From the IMG/VR virus record IMGVR_UViG_3300045738_002037, positions 92,697 through 156,696 of that record: a DNA stretch of 64,000 nt; one strand, written 5' to 3'. The notes under the pieces were generated by a model that saw nothing but the letters and a program-made list of their open reading frames with translations, did no database searches and was not told the origin of the DNA. Positions 20,738 to 27,948 of this stretch are shown piece by piece; the first letter of the stretch is position 1, and every line of letters begins with the position of its first letter. Position numbers and translations under genes: made by a program. The stretch comes from a virus.

Positions 20738-21244
20738 TCAGAATAACAATTTCTTTATTTCCGCCATTCTACTATCCATCCACGCTAATGGATTAGAATA
20801 TTTAACTAGACCAACATTGCTAAGATCAGCAATGTTTATAGATTTAGACCAATCTTCATCATCCATCAACATTGATGCTTCATCACTTTTTATAGAATAA
20901 TAAACAACTCTTGAAATATGATTCGCAGCAATATTTAACATGCATGACGAGCATGGCCTACCAGTAACGTATATCGTGGACCTGCTCAGATCACCATAAG
21001 AATGCCTAATCGCATTGGCTTCGGCATGAACAATATATTTATATTTTGCGGGCCGCGACCAATCTATTTTATCATCTGGTATTTGTTCAGGCGGGCCATT
21101 ATAACCCCACCCTCTGGGCCTATTGTCTCTGTCTATTATAATAGAGCCACATTGTGTATGCGGGTCTTTGCTTTTAGATGCTACCCAAAAAGCAAGCCCC
21201 ATATAAAATGAATCCCTGTCGGGAACCAACCTAAATTCAACCAT
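20738..21244 (-). CDS. Deoxycytidylate (dCMP) deaminase family protein
   Basis: The 168-aa protein has the zinc-dependent deaminase motifs: His73-Ala-Glu75 (VHAEANAIRH) and Pro97-Cys98-Ser-Ser-Cys101. An N-terminal SKDPHTQCGSIII block is typical of phage and bacterial dCMP deaminases. The enzyme converts dCMP to dUMP, feeding thymidylate synthesis in phage-infected cells. Length agrees with the family. It is the last gene of a minus-strand nucleotide-metabolism run that includes the PurZ-like enzyme. The upstream neighbour ends 3 bases before its start. Confidence 0.85.
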   Translation of the reverse strand: MVEFRLVPDRDSFYMGLAFWVASKSKDPHTQCGSIIIDRDNRPRGWGYNGPPEQIPDDKIDWSRPAKYKYIVHAEANAIRHSYGDLSRSTIYVTGRPCSSCMLNIAANHISRVVYYSIKSDEASMLMDDEDWSKSINIADLSNVGLVKYSNPLAWMDSRMAEIKKLLF

Positions 21245-21247
21245 TGC

Positions 21248-21676
21248 TTATTTATCTGCCCACTTTTTAACCATGCGCAATATACGGCCTTGTTCTTTTT
21301 TTGCCGCTGTAGATGAATCGAACAAATAAGATTCCGGCATCCATTCCTCTTCATTGCTAATATAAAAGAATTCACCTGTGTCTTCGCTCCTAGCAACATC
21401 GCAAATCTCGAACTGTTCTACTTCAAGCTTGGAAGTTAAAAACATAACTATTGCTTGAAAATCTATGTGATTTAATTTAGGCAAATGTGCCCTTGAATTC
21501 CATACATTTTTAGCTATTCTTCTGTCATAGAAAACTTTAGGATGATGCTCAAGCATCCACTCATCGCCAACAGGCACCATCACATTAGTAGCACCAACCG
21601 GTCTTAATGTTACCCACCAAACCGATTCGCCTACTTTATATCTTGATAATTCTAGTACTGATCTTATCGGGGGCAT
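21248..21676 (-). CDS. Hypothetical protein, 142 aa
   Basis: ATG at 21676 follows AAAGGATT. The protein is of mixed charge, with tryptophan-rich patches (GESVWWVTLRPVG, DEWMLEHHPKVFYD) and a basic end (GRILRMVKKWADK). No motif was recognised. It lies in the nucleotide-metabolism operon between a 71-aa protein and the dCMP deaminase, with almost no spacing. It could be an accessory of that operon, but nothing in the sequence shows it. Confidence 0.7.
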   Translation of the reverse strand: MPPIRSVLELSRYKVGESVWWVTLRPVGATNVMVPVGDEWMLEHHPKVFYDRRIAKNVWNSRAHLPKLNHIDFQAIVMFLTSKLEVEQFEICDVARSEDTGEFFYISNEEEWMPESYLFDSSTAAKKEQGRILRMVKKWADK

Positions 21677-21688
21677 AATCCTTTGCCC

Positions 21689-21904
21689 TTAGCCGCATAT
21701 CACCCTGTTAATAGCTTGATTAATAATGTTTTCAGCTATAGTTTTGGTGACGCCAACAGCTACTGGGATCCATTCTTCGTTTTCTTGAACTTCAATTTGA
21801 TATTGACCAGTGTGAATGTTTTGTCCTTCCATCGGCACGGCACGAACCTTACCGGGGCCAGCTTTCTTTATTCTCACAATAGCTTCATTGATATTTACCG
21901 CCAT
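21689..21904 (-). CDS. Hypothetical protein, 71 aa
   Basis: GGAG stands 8 bases before the ATG at 21904. The short protein (MAVNINEAIVRIKKAGPGK start, ENIINQAINRVICG end) resembles the small uncharacterised proteins often found in T4-like phages, with a central beta part (QYQIEVQENEEWIPVAVG). No function can be assigned. Confidence 0.65.
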   Translation of the reverse strand: MAVNINEAIVRIKKAGPGKVRAVPMEGQNIHTGQYQIEVQENEEWIPVAVGVTKTIAENIINQAINRVICG

Positions 21905-21953
21905 AATCGCGCTCCATGATGATGATTTGTATTAATTTTGACCCATTACCTAA

Positions 21954-22739
21954 TCATTCTGCTATTTTTAAAAATTGTTCATAACTTTCTTTAAAAATAT
22001 CCTGTTTATTCAGTCCATCAGAAATTCTTTTTCCAAGACCAAACTCCATAAAGTACCAACCATTATAGCCAATTCCTTTAGAATCATCAATGGTTTGTTT
22101 TATCATAGAGTCGCCAACGCCAACAACTTTAAACCCATATCCTATTTTATAGTCCCTAACATCAATCGCTGCGACGAATTTTCTAATATTTTTCCAATAT
22201 TTATCAAAGGGATTTATGTTTCTTTTAGTAATTAATTGCACTGGGTCATATAATAGCCGCCAGTGCCTATTATTGCCCAACAATTCTAATATAATTGGAA
22301 TATCATGGCTATATGGAAAATCATCGGTTATTTCAAACAATGGAATAATACCAGCTTTAGCGCATTCGGAGGCAATCAACGCCATCCAATCATTTATAAT
22401 GTCTTTATTTCTACTGGCGTTTTTTATTCCACCGAATATTCTAACATAATTAGCTTTGAAATATCTTGTAATAGATAAAGTTCTATCAATTGTTTCTGAA
22501 GATATATTTCCTAAATCATTACAATCAATAAGACCGAGGTTAGACGCAACCATCGGGACAGATAAGGAATACTTATCAATTATTCCTTTAAGCTTTTGAC
22601 ACGTAGAATCGCTAAGATCGCAAATATTGCCGGTCCAAACTTGGCGAATTACAACATGTTTAATATCACATTCCTGCAAAGTTTGACATGCTACATCTGG
22701 GGTATCGCCTGCGTCATTTAAATAGGCTGCTATTTTCAT
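21954..22739 (-). CDS. Sugar-phosphate isomerase/epimerase-like TIM-barrel protein, 261 aa
   Basis: The sequence has the alternating pattern of a xylose-isomerase-like / AP-endonuclease-2 TIM barrel. Strand ends carry acidic or basic residues: HVVIRQVW, VPMVASNLG, YVRIFGG, IPLFEITDD, WRLLYDPVQL, AIDVRDYK, GWYFMEFG. The Glu in FEITDD, Asp in YDPVQ, Asp in IDVRD and Glu in MEFG are plausible metal ligands. The family isomerises or epimerises small sugars and sugar phosphates, or acts on nucleic-acid sugars, so the substrate cannot be read here. Its ATG overlaps the TGA of the PurZ-like gene (ATGA), so the two are translationally coupled and may act in one pathway. Confidence 0.6.
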   Translation of the reverse strand: MKIAAYLNDAGDTPDVACQTLQECDIKHVVIRQVWTGNICDLSDSTCQKLKGIIDKYSLSVPMVASNLGLIDCNDLGNISSETIDRTLSITRYFKANYVRIFGGIKNASRNKDIINDWMALIASECAKAGIIPLFEITDDFPYSHDIPIILELLGNNRHWRLLYDPVQLITKRNINPFDKYWKNIRKFVAAIDVRDYKIGYGFKVVGVGDSMIKQTIDDSKGIGYNGWYFMEFGLGKRISDGLNKQDIFKESYEQFLKIAE

Positions 22740-23851
22740 AAATACGCCACATGGTCAATTTGTGGCCCAGTGCCCACAATAGTCACTGGCAACAACACCA
22801 AATCTTCGATCATTTCGATGAATTCTTGAACTTTTGCCGGTAATTTTCCGTAATCGTTGGTCCCATAACATGACCAATCAATATAATTAGCAAAATTTAA
22901 CGCGATCTTTGTCGCACCATTTACTACAACAGCTTCTTGTAATTGAATTTTAGAAAGCGAAAACACTCGGCGTAACCTTTTGGTCACTGTGGTAAGTTCA
23001 CCTTTCATTACTTCTGGAGGCGCGCCTGCGGTTTCAGCAACTTCGGCCCATGTGATCTCTTGATGGTCATCATAACAATCACCCGAATACCCAACAGTTT
23101 CTCCATTTTCCACCACATTGCCGACCCTAATGGGATATGGCCTAATTACTAAATATACGTCTCCAACTTTATAAGGCGAAACGCCCATATCGGCTAAATT
23201 GTAAACAGCAGTTGTGCCTCTGCTAGTACAATGGGGATAGTGGGATCCGTGATTTATATCTAACGAAAACCCCTGCGCGCCTTCATGCAATATCGTGTTG
23301 CCATCATTCATTAGCTTATTTAAATGTGTTGGCATGTAATAATCTTTAACGTTTGGAACATATGGCAATAATTCTTTATAGTCTCTAGCAAGCTTCAGTC
23401 CCGGTTTTCTCATTGCTTTATCTGCTAAAAAGGCACCACAGCCTTGCATCGTGCTAGCAACACTTTTCGTTCCAGTTTTTAAATTCTCCTCTGCTTCTTT
23501 ATGCTCATGCGTGATCACACCGGCTCTGGGGTGTATCACAGTATTTTCAGCCACATCGCATTCATCTATTTCTTTTAGCATCTGGTCAATGGTGAACGCG
23601 GCTGAAGGCCCAACTAGTATAGATGGGCTATATTCTCCATCGGTCCATTTTTTTAAAATGGCAGCGGAGGGCAGCGCTTTAGCCACAAACGCATCGCCGT
23701 TGATATTGATCGCCGTATGGCCAGCATTGGCCATGTTCGTGGTAGAAAGGACTTCTGGTTTATACCGGTCAGCCAACGCAGAAGTAATTAAGCCCTTCCC
23801 ACAGCTTCCCCATTGCCCATCTGTTATAATATTAAATTTCCCTGCTTGCAT
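22736..23851 (-). CDS. purZ: PurZ-like adenylosuccinate synthetase (candidate 2-aminoadenine pathway enzyme)
   Basis: This 371-aa enzyme is clearly of the adenylosuccinate synthetase family: GQWGSCGKG (12-20), NAGHT (42-46, keeping the catalytic His), HEGAQGFSLDINHG, TSRGTT, TKRLRR and a C-terminal VGTGPQ. In PurA the P-loop is GDEGKG and its Asp is the catalytic base. Here that residue is Ser16, as reported for phage PurZ, which condenses dGMP with aspartate on the way to 2-amino-dATP. The PurA guanine-specificity block TKLD reads TKIA here, so the GTP-recognising Asp is missing, in line with ATP use by PurZ. The length (371, against about 430 for PurA) also fits PurZ. GGAG precedes the ATG. 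No DatZ or MazZ was recognised in this window. A diverged IMP-using PurA remains possible. Confidence 0.75.
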   Translation of the reverse strand: MQAGKFNIITDGQWGSCGKGLITSALADRYKPEVLSTTNMANAGHTAININGDAFVAKALPSAAILKKWTDGEYSPSILVGPSAAFTIDQMLKEIDECDVAENTVIHPRAGVITHEHKEAEENLKTGTKSVASTMQGCGAFLADKAMRKPGLKLARDYKELLPYVPNVKDYYMPTHLNKLMNDGNTILHEGAQGFSLDINHGSHYPHCTSRGTTAVYNLADMGVSPYKVGDVYLVIRPYPIRVGNVVENGETVGYSGDCYDDHQEITWAEVAETAGAPPEVMKGELTTVTKRLRRVFSLSKIQLQEAVVVNGATKIALNFANYIDWSCYGTNDYGKLPAKVQEFIEMIEDLVLLPVTIVGTGPQIDHVAYL

Positions 23852-23912
23852 TATATAGTCTCCATAAATAAATCAGCATAAATTAAATACGCACTAAATA
23901 TTATAAATAGCG

Positions 23913-24278
23913 TTATCTAAGAGAAGAAGAAACTTGGACATCATATCCATCGTCTTCCCAATTTTTATGTTGCGCTTCTTTATTTAATTTGCCAACTGAA
24001 GACGTAGATTTGTCCAATTGACTAATAGCGTCGGGCAAAGGCATAACTTTGACCACTGCGTCAATTACATCATCTTCTTCCATTTCAATAATAGCCACAA
24101 GATTTTTCTCTTGTAACTTAATTTTATATTTTTGGGCTATTAATATAGCACCTAATTCATCAGCTAATTTAGACATTTGTACTGAGATATAGCGACGTTG
24201 CGAATCAAGCCATTCATCAGATCTGGTTAAAAGATCGGCATCTTCGCCTATTTCATGAATCATGCTTAATATGTTCAT
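23913..24278 (-). CDS. Hypothetical protein, 121 aa
   Basis: The frame starts either at ATG 24278 or at ATG 24263 (MIHEIGEDADLL); both overlap the zinc-ribbon gene upstream. The protein has a helical N-terminal half with many charged residues and a middle stretch, NLVAIIEMEEDDVIDAVVKV. The C-terminus is polar (YDVQVSSSLR). No domain was recognised. It belongs to the same minus-strand operon as the PurZ-like gene. Confidence 0.6.
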   Translation of the reverse strand: MNILSMIHEIGEDADLLTRSDEWLDSQRRYISVQMSKLADELGAILIAQKYKIKLQEKNLVAIIEMEEDDVIDAVVKVMPLPDAISQLDKSTSSVGKLNKEAQHKNWEDDGYDVQVSSSLR

Positions 24279-24579
24279 CAATTTTTACCCAAGTGTCAGG
24301 AACCCAAGTCATCATCCCATGAAGTTCAATTCTAACTAGTTTGTGCTTCCTATCACGAACTATCGCAATTTCATCATGCCAAGGATGTTCTTTATTATTT
24401 ATTTTTACAATTGTGCCCTCTTCTATTTCTGGAATTTCTACTTTTAAATGTTTTGAACCACCTATTTCCACATGTTCAATAATTATATTTACTAATTCTC
24501 CACAAATTTTGCATCTATTGGCATCATCTTTATTTATTATGTTACTTGTTCCACATTTCTGGCAAGTTATAGTATTCAA
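24253..24579 (-). CDS. Zinc-ribbon protein, 108 aa
   Basis: The N-terminus has two cysteine pairs, ITCQKCGTSN and NRCKICGELV, forming a zinc ribbon over residues 5-27. The rest is a small beta-rich domain (EEGTIVKINNKEHPWHDEIAIV, VRIELHGMMTWVPDTWVKI) of a kind seen in SH3-like or KOW-like barrels. It could bind nucleic acid or a protein partner, but the target is unknown. The ATG overlaps the stop of the upstream gene (ATGA). Confidence 0.65.
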   Translation of the reverse strand: MNTITCQKCGTSNIINKDDANRCKICGELVNIIIEHVEIGGSKHLKVEIPEIEEGTIVKINNKEHPWHDEIAIVRDRKHKLVRIELHGMMTWVPDTWVKIDEHIKHDS

Positions 24580-25265
24580 CTTAAAATCTCTTTTAATTGA
24601 TCAGGCTGTCTTTGCACTTCTTTAATTATGTTTTTAATCTGAGCTAAACTAACAGCATATTTATAAGCATCTTTACATAACATTATAGATTTTACATCTT
24701 TTATATTACCACTAACTTTTATCGGCACACTTATAATTTCTTTTATTTTGCTAATCATCTCATTGTGTATATCTGGATTAGCTTTACTAACTTGCAATTT
24801 TAATTGATGATTTGTTCGTAAACAACTTGGAGACGGCACAAATTTCATTGCTTCGCAGATATCTGTAATATTTTCATCAGAATGGTGCATGCCAAGAACA
24901 AATCTTATCTCAACAGTTGGCGAAATATGGTTTCTAACAAAATCAGTTAAAACAGACATTTCGTTTTGACAATCCGCTTGAGACCTGCCCCCGGATAATA
25001 AAAACTCAAATCCATCACAACTTAAAGAATCTATGGTCAATCCTCGTAATTTAGTATCACCATAGCATTCCCCTTTAGGCCAGTCAACCGGAGTCAATAT
25101 TTTAAATTTACCCTGCCATTTGATCCTTTGCAACAAAGCATCAGCAGATATTTCTGGGTGAACAATTATAGACGGAATCGCATATTTCACGGCTAACTCT
25201 GCAACATCCGCTAATTCATTAGACTGCATAACATCTATTTCAATATTATTGAACAAAGCATTCAT
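24576..25265 (-). CDS. DeoC/aldolase-like TIM-barrel protein, 229 aa
   Basis: The protein alternates strands and helices like a class I aldolase barrel. Near the C-terminus, PIKVSGNIKD resembles the VKxSGGI segment around the second lysine of deoxyribose-phosphate aldolase (DeoC). The Schiff-base KTSTG motif expected before it is not evident; LRTNHQLKL stands near that place. The enzyme may therefore be diverged or inactive. AAAGGTGTAAC precedes the ATG. Its upstream neighbour is a deoxyribosyltransferase-like protein, and the two together would fit deoxynucleoside breakdown or salvage. That pathway is inference. Confidence 0.4.
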   Translation of the reverse strand: MNALFNNIEIDVMQSNELADVAELAVKYAIPSIIVHPEISADALLQRIKWQGKFKILTPVDWPKGECYGDTKLRGLTIDSLSCDGFEFLLSGGRSQADCQNEMSVLTDFVRNHISPTVEIRFVLGMHHSDENITDICEAMKFVPSPSCLRTNHQLKLQVSKANPDIHNEMISKIKEIISVPIKVSGNIKDVKSIMLCKDAYKYAVSLAQIKNIIKEVQRQPDQLKEILS

Positions 25266-25279
25266 GTTACACCTTTATA

Positions 25280-25675
25280 TCACTTAGAAGATAATTCTAT
25301 AACTTTTTTGATAGCTTCGGAACTATCACAAGTTTTAAATACTATAGGATTATTTTCATCAGTCAAATAATGAAATGATGTGGGTACATAGTCCTCTTCT
25401 TCCATTAAAATAACTATTGGTATATTTTTAGCATATGCATAGCCAAATTCAAAGTGTGATCCTTTTCTTGCTGGCGTAACCATTAAGATACAGTCAGAAT
25501 CATCCACCCCCCTAACCTCTGCCAAAGCGATATTCATCAATTCACTTTCGTCATCACAAAAACCGTGGAGCGTCCAATCATAAGTTATAGTAACGCCATG
25601 TTCTATTAACTGATCTCTCAGTTGGCGAACTCTATCTTTATTATTAAGGCTAGACGCTATATAAACGTTTTTCAT
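25280..25675 (-). CDS. Nucleoside 2-deoxyribosyltransferase-like protein, 131 aa
   Basis: The start NVYIASSLNNKDRVRQLRDQL, then a conserved Asp pair near the middle (VDDSDCILMV), and GSHFEFGYAYAKNIPIVIL match the nucleoside 2-deoxyribosyltransferase / deoxynucleotide N-hydrolase superfamily. In that family the Glu in G-x-x-x-E-x-G is the nucleophile (here GSHFEFG). Such enzymes transfer or hydrolyse deoxyribose from nucleosides or nucleotides. The 131-aa length fits. It is one of several nucleotide enzymes in this operon, and may adjust base or nucleoside pools for the PurZ-like pathway. Confidence 0.65.
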   Translation of the reverse strand: MKNVYIASSLNNKDRVRQLRDQLIEHGVTITYDWTLHGFCDDESELMNIALAEVRGVDDSDCILMVTPARKGSHFEFGYAYAKNIPIVILMEEEDYVPTSFHYLTDENNPIVFKTCDSSEAIKKVIELSSK

Positions 25676-25695
25676 ATTACGTGAAATACGTATCG

Positions 25696-25920
25696 TCAGT
25701 TTTTCTTGCGTACAGCCGGAACTTCAATATTGATTTGCTGGGTATGACCCTGAATCGGTTTTACAATATTAAAAGACCCATTTATGCCATTGTCAATACC
25801 AGAATTATACTGTAATTGATGGTGTTGATTATTCCCACCATGCGGTCCATCAAAGGTATTGGCACTTTTCGCGCCTTTCATTACATGCGGCTTTTGATTT
25901 CCGTAAGCATTATCGGCCAT
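25696..25920 (-). CDS. Hypothetical protein, 74 aa
   Basis: A good AGGAGA precedes the ATG at 25920. The protein is hydrophilic and rich in Gly, Asn and His (GPHGGNNQHHQLQYNSGIDN), with a C-terminal IEVPAVRKKN. It looks unstructured or partly so and may be a minor virion or regulatory peptide. No homology was recognised. Confidence 0.6.
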   Translation of the reverse strand: MADNAYGNQKPHVMKGAKSANTFDGPHGGNNQHHQLQYNSGIDNGINGSFNIVKPIQGHTQQINIEVPAVRKKN

Positions 25921-25947
25921 TTTAATTCTCCTGTAATTTTACCCAAT

Positions 25948-26928
25948 TCATTTTTGAACACGATCTATTATCATTGAAATAGCATCTTTATGGCCAACTT
26001 TATTAAATTGACCCACAAAATCCCAATTGTTATAGTCAGAACAGAATGTAAATTTGTTTTTTTCCTCGTCAGTTAAAATTGTTGCGGCATAATCATAATA
26101 TTCCGCTTCATTTTTGAATCTTATTTTTCTAATGTCTGGATTCACATCTGGGTTTGTCCCATAAAAATGCAGCCGACCATTTAAACCATCTGGGTCCATA
26201 TCACACCCAAATATATAAGTGTGCTGATATCCGATCCACATAGCAATTTGCATGCTCGCAAAAACCGTGGATCTGCCAATATGAAATCCTTGTGTTAAGT
26301 CTCTACTAAAACCCTTGCCGGGTATATTCTTTATCTGAAACGAATTTGATTTATTATGCCTTATCGCAGTGCTGTTTATTATTATGCCATCATATTCTTT
26401 CCAAAGATCTTCATGTCGAGCATATTGTGATGAATCACAAAATGTCCAATAAGTAGTCGGCCATAAACGAGGATCTGGTTTATTTATAGACATAATGTCA
26501 ATATGTTCAACGCCAACTAATTTCTCTAGAGAAACTTCCGTAATAGACGGCCCATTGCCAATAACAACTAATATCCTATTAATGCCGATACCACGAATTT
26601 CTACTATCTTATTTCGAGATTTTTGCGTTATTTCCGGATCATCAACGTAGTTTACTCTAACTTTCTTCTTAACCTTCTGTGGATGTTTTACAACAACATA
26701 TTGCGCGGCTAAATCTTTAGCAGGATTCTCAGAAATAACAGGTGCAGACGGCAATTGTTGAATTTCTCTCACGCCTATTTTATTCAAATTCTGCCGGTTT
26801 ATTTCATCTAATTTTACAACTTTTGCTTTTGATGGTTGAATAATTACTTTAGCAGTACTCGGTACTCGAATAGCCTTTGGAAAATTAACAATTTTATGTT
26901 GGCGTATTATTGGATGCTTTTCTGGCAT
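25948..26928 (-). CDS. MptE-like (DUF115) Rossmann protein, 326 aa
   Basis: Residues 1-110 are basic and probably disordered. The rest contains RILVVIGNGPSITEVSLEKL, then SINKPDPRLWPTTYW and a conserved GFHIGRSTVFASMQIAMWIG followed by YIFGCDMD. This series (GPS loop, later G-x-S-x-x-x-A plus YLFG-D) is that of the MptE-like / DUF115 domain found in pterin kinases and in many glycan-related proteins of bacteria and large phages. It may act on sugar nucleotides; no substrate is visible. The glycosyltransferase at 43.5-45.0 kb ends in a related domain. Confidence 0.6.
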   Translation of the reverse strand: MPEKHPIIRQHKIVNFPKAIRVPSTAKVIIQPSKAKVVKLDEINRQNLNKIGVREIQQLPSAPVISENPAKDLAAQYVVVKHPQKVKKKVRVNYVDDPEITQKSRNKIVEIRGIGINRILVVIGNGPSITEVSLEKLVGVEHIDIMSINKPDPRLWPTTYWTFCDSSQYARHEDLWKEYDGIIINSTAIRHNKSNSFQIKNIPGKGFSRDLTQGFHIGRSTVFASMQIAMWIGYQHTYIFGCDMDPDGLNGRLHFYGTNPDVNPDIRKIRFKNEAEYYDYAATILTDEEKNKFTFCSDYNNWDFVGQFNKVGHKDAISMIIDRVQK

Positions 26929-26970
26929 AATATAACTTTAACTTTACAATAGCAAGAATGTATTTTTATC

Positions 26971-27020
26971 TTCGATTAGATAAGGTAAGAAATTTATCTT
27001 ACTCTTACTTACAAATCGAA
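26971..27020. promoter_or_regulatory. Nested inverted repeat between operons
   Basis: TTCGATT (26971-26977) pairs with AATCGAA (27014-27020). Inside it GTAAGA (26985-26990) pairs with TCTTAC (26997-27002) around an AATTTA loop. It lies between the sigma-like gene and the MptE-like gene, both on the minus strand. It could be a processing hairpin or terminator of the upstream gene, but no clear T-run follows. A nine-G run sits at about 27048-27056. Confidence 0.35.
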
Positions 27021-27074
27021 AATACTAAAGCCAAGGGCAGAAAATAAGGGGGGGGGATTGACAAAGAAATCTTT

Positions 27075-27830
27075 TTATGTTCTAATAGTTTTCTTGCCGC
27101 CGAGTACCCTAAGGCTTCTCATTGATTTAGGCAATATACCAGATTGTAAATCAGAAGCCAATTTAAAAATATTTTGCTTCTGTTTATTACGTTTGTTCAT
27201 AATCGAGTACATGCACCTATGGATAGTGGTAGTCAATAAATTGAATACCGGTGCCCGACCTGGAGTATAAACCAATTTTCTAGCTATGAGTTTGTTAACA
27301 ACCTGCAATAAAGCATCTTCGGCTAAATCTATCTGTTCCTCTTCTGACGGAAGGTTAAATTTAGTAGAAATACCGCGACATATTTTACTGACATCCTCTA
27401 ACATAGCGTGCCAAGTCTTTTCACTAGGCAATTCTTTAATATATCCATTGCTTTCAAGATCAGGAATTATCTTGTCTTGTTGTATAAAAAGATCGCTCAA
27501 ATCATATACTTTAGTGTTAGACTTTAAATCTAATGATTTTCGTATTTTTCCCAGTGACCACTTAACTTTTTTGCCGCCGACAGTGGCACTTAATGTAGCG
27601 GCCACTTTCCCATTGTAACTGTTGAAATAAAAAGGATTTGGCAAAGCTATACAATGTACTCGAACAGGATGTAACGGGTCGAGATATTTCGGATTATCGT
27701 CTACTCTACCAATCACTTTGGTCCACAATAATCCACGTTCCCGAAAATCTTCAAGTTCTAGAACAGAAGTAGAAATCAACCAAAGGAACCAATTCCGTTC
27801 GAGAACTTTACTATCGCAATATTGAGGCAT
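27075..27830 (-). CDS. T4 gp55-like late sigma factor candidate, 251 aa
   Basis: AAAGGAAATAAT precedes the ATG at 27830. Residues about 165-220 resemble sigma region 2: acidic helix PSEEEQIDLAEDALLQVV, then APVFNLLTTTIHRCMYSIMN and a basic KRNKQKQN. This follows the order in T4 gp55, an acidic helix then an F-x-Y/L-L-T-x-I core helix ending in basic residues. gp55-type factors direct host RNA polymerase to TATAAATA promoters, two of which lie in intergenic gaps here. The N-terminal 150 residues are not recognised. The C-terminus is basic (LRVLGGKKTIRT), where gp55 carries its clamp-binding tail, though the usual hydrophobic tail is not obvious. Confidence 0.5.
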   Translation of the reverse strand: MPQYCDSKVLERNWFLWLISTSVLELEDFRERGLLWTKVIGRVDDNPKYLDPLHPVRVHCIALPNPFYFNSYNGKVAATLSATVGGKKVKWSLGKIRKSLDLKSNTKVYDLSDLFIQQDKIIPDLESNGYIKELPSEKTWHAMLEDVSKICRGISTKFNLPSEEEQIDLAEDALLQVVNKLIARKLVYTPGRAPVFNLLTTTIHRCMYSIMNKRNKQKQNIFKLASDLQSGILPKSMRSLRVLGGKKTIRT

Positions 27831-27856
27831 ATTATTTCCTTTGCCACAAAATTTTT

Positions 27857-27866
27857 TTTAGTATTT
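27857..27866 (+). promoter_or_regulatory. TTTAGTATTT intergenic element
   Basis: TTTAGTATTT lies 83 bases before the ATG at 27949 in the 118-base divergent space. The same core, or a near match, occurs on the gene-sense strand at 27029-27020, 61013-61003 and 61034-61043, and in the palindrome at 35502-35518. It may be a phage promoter or operator element; this is inferred from recurrence only. Confidence 0.3.
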
Positions 27867-27948
27867 GATAAAGAGAGGTTAACTCCCTTTCCCCCTTGAA
27901 AGTAAAATACAGCCTGTAAAGTTTGAAAAGCATGAAGGAGCATGAAAA

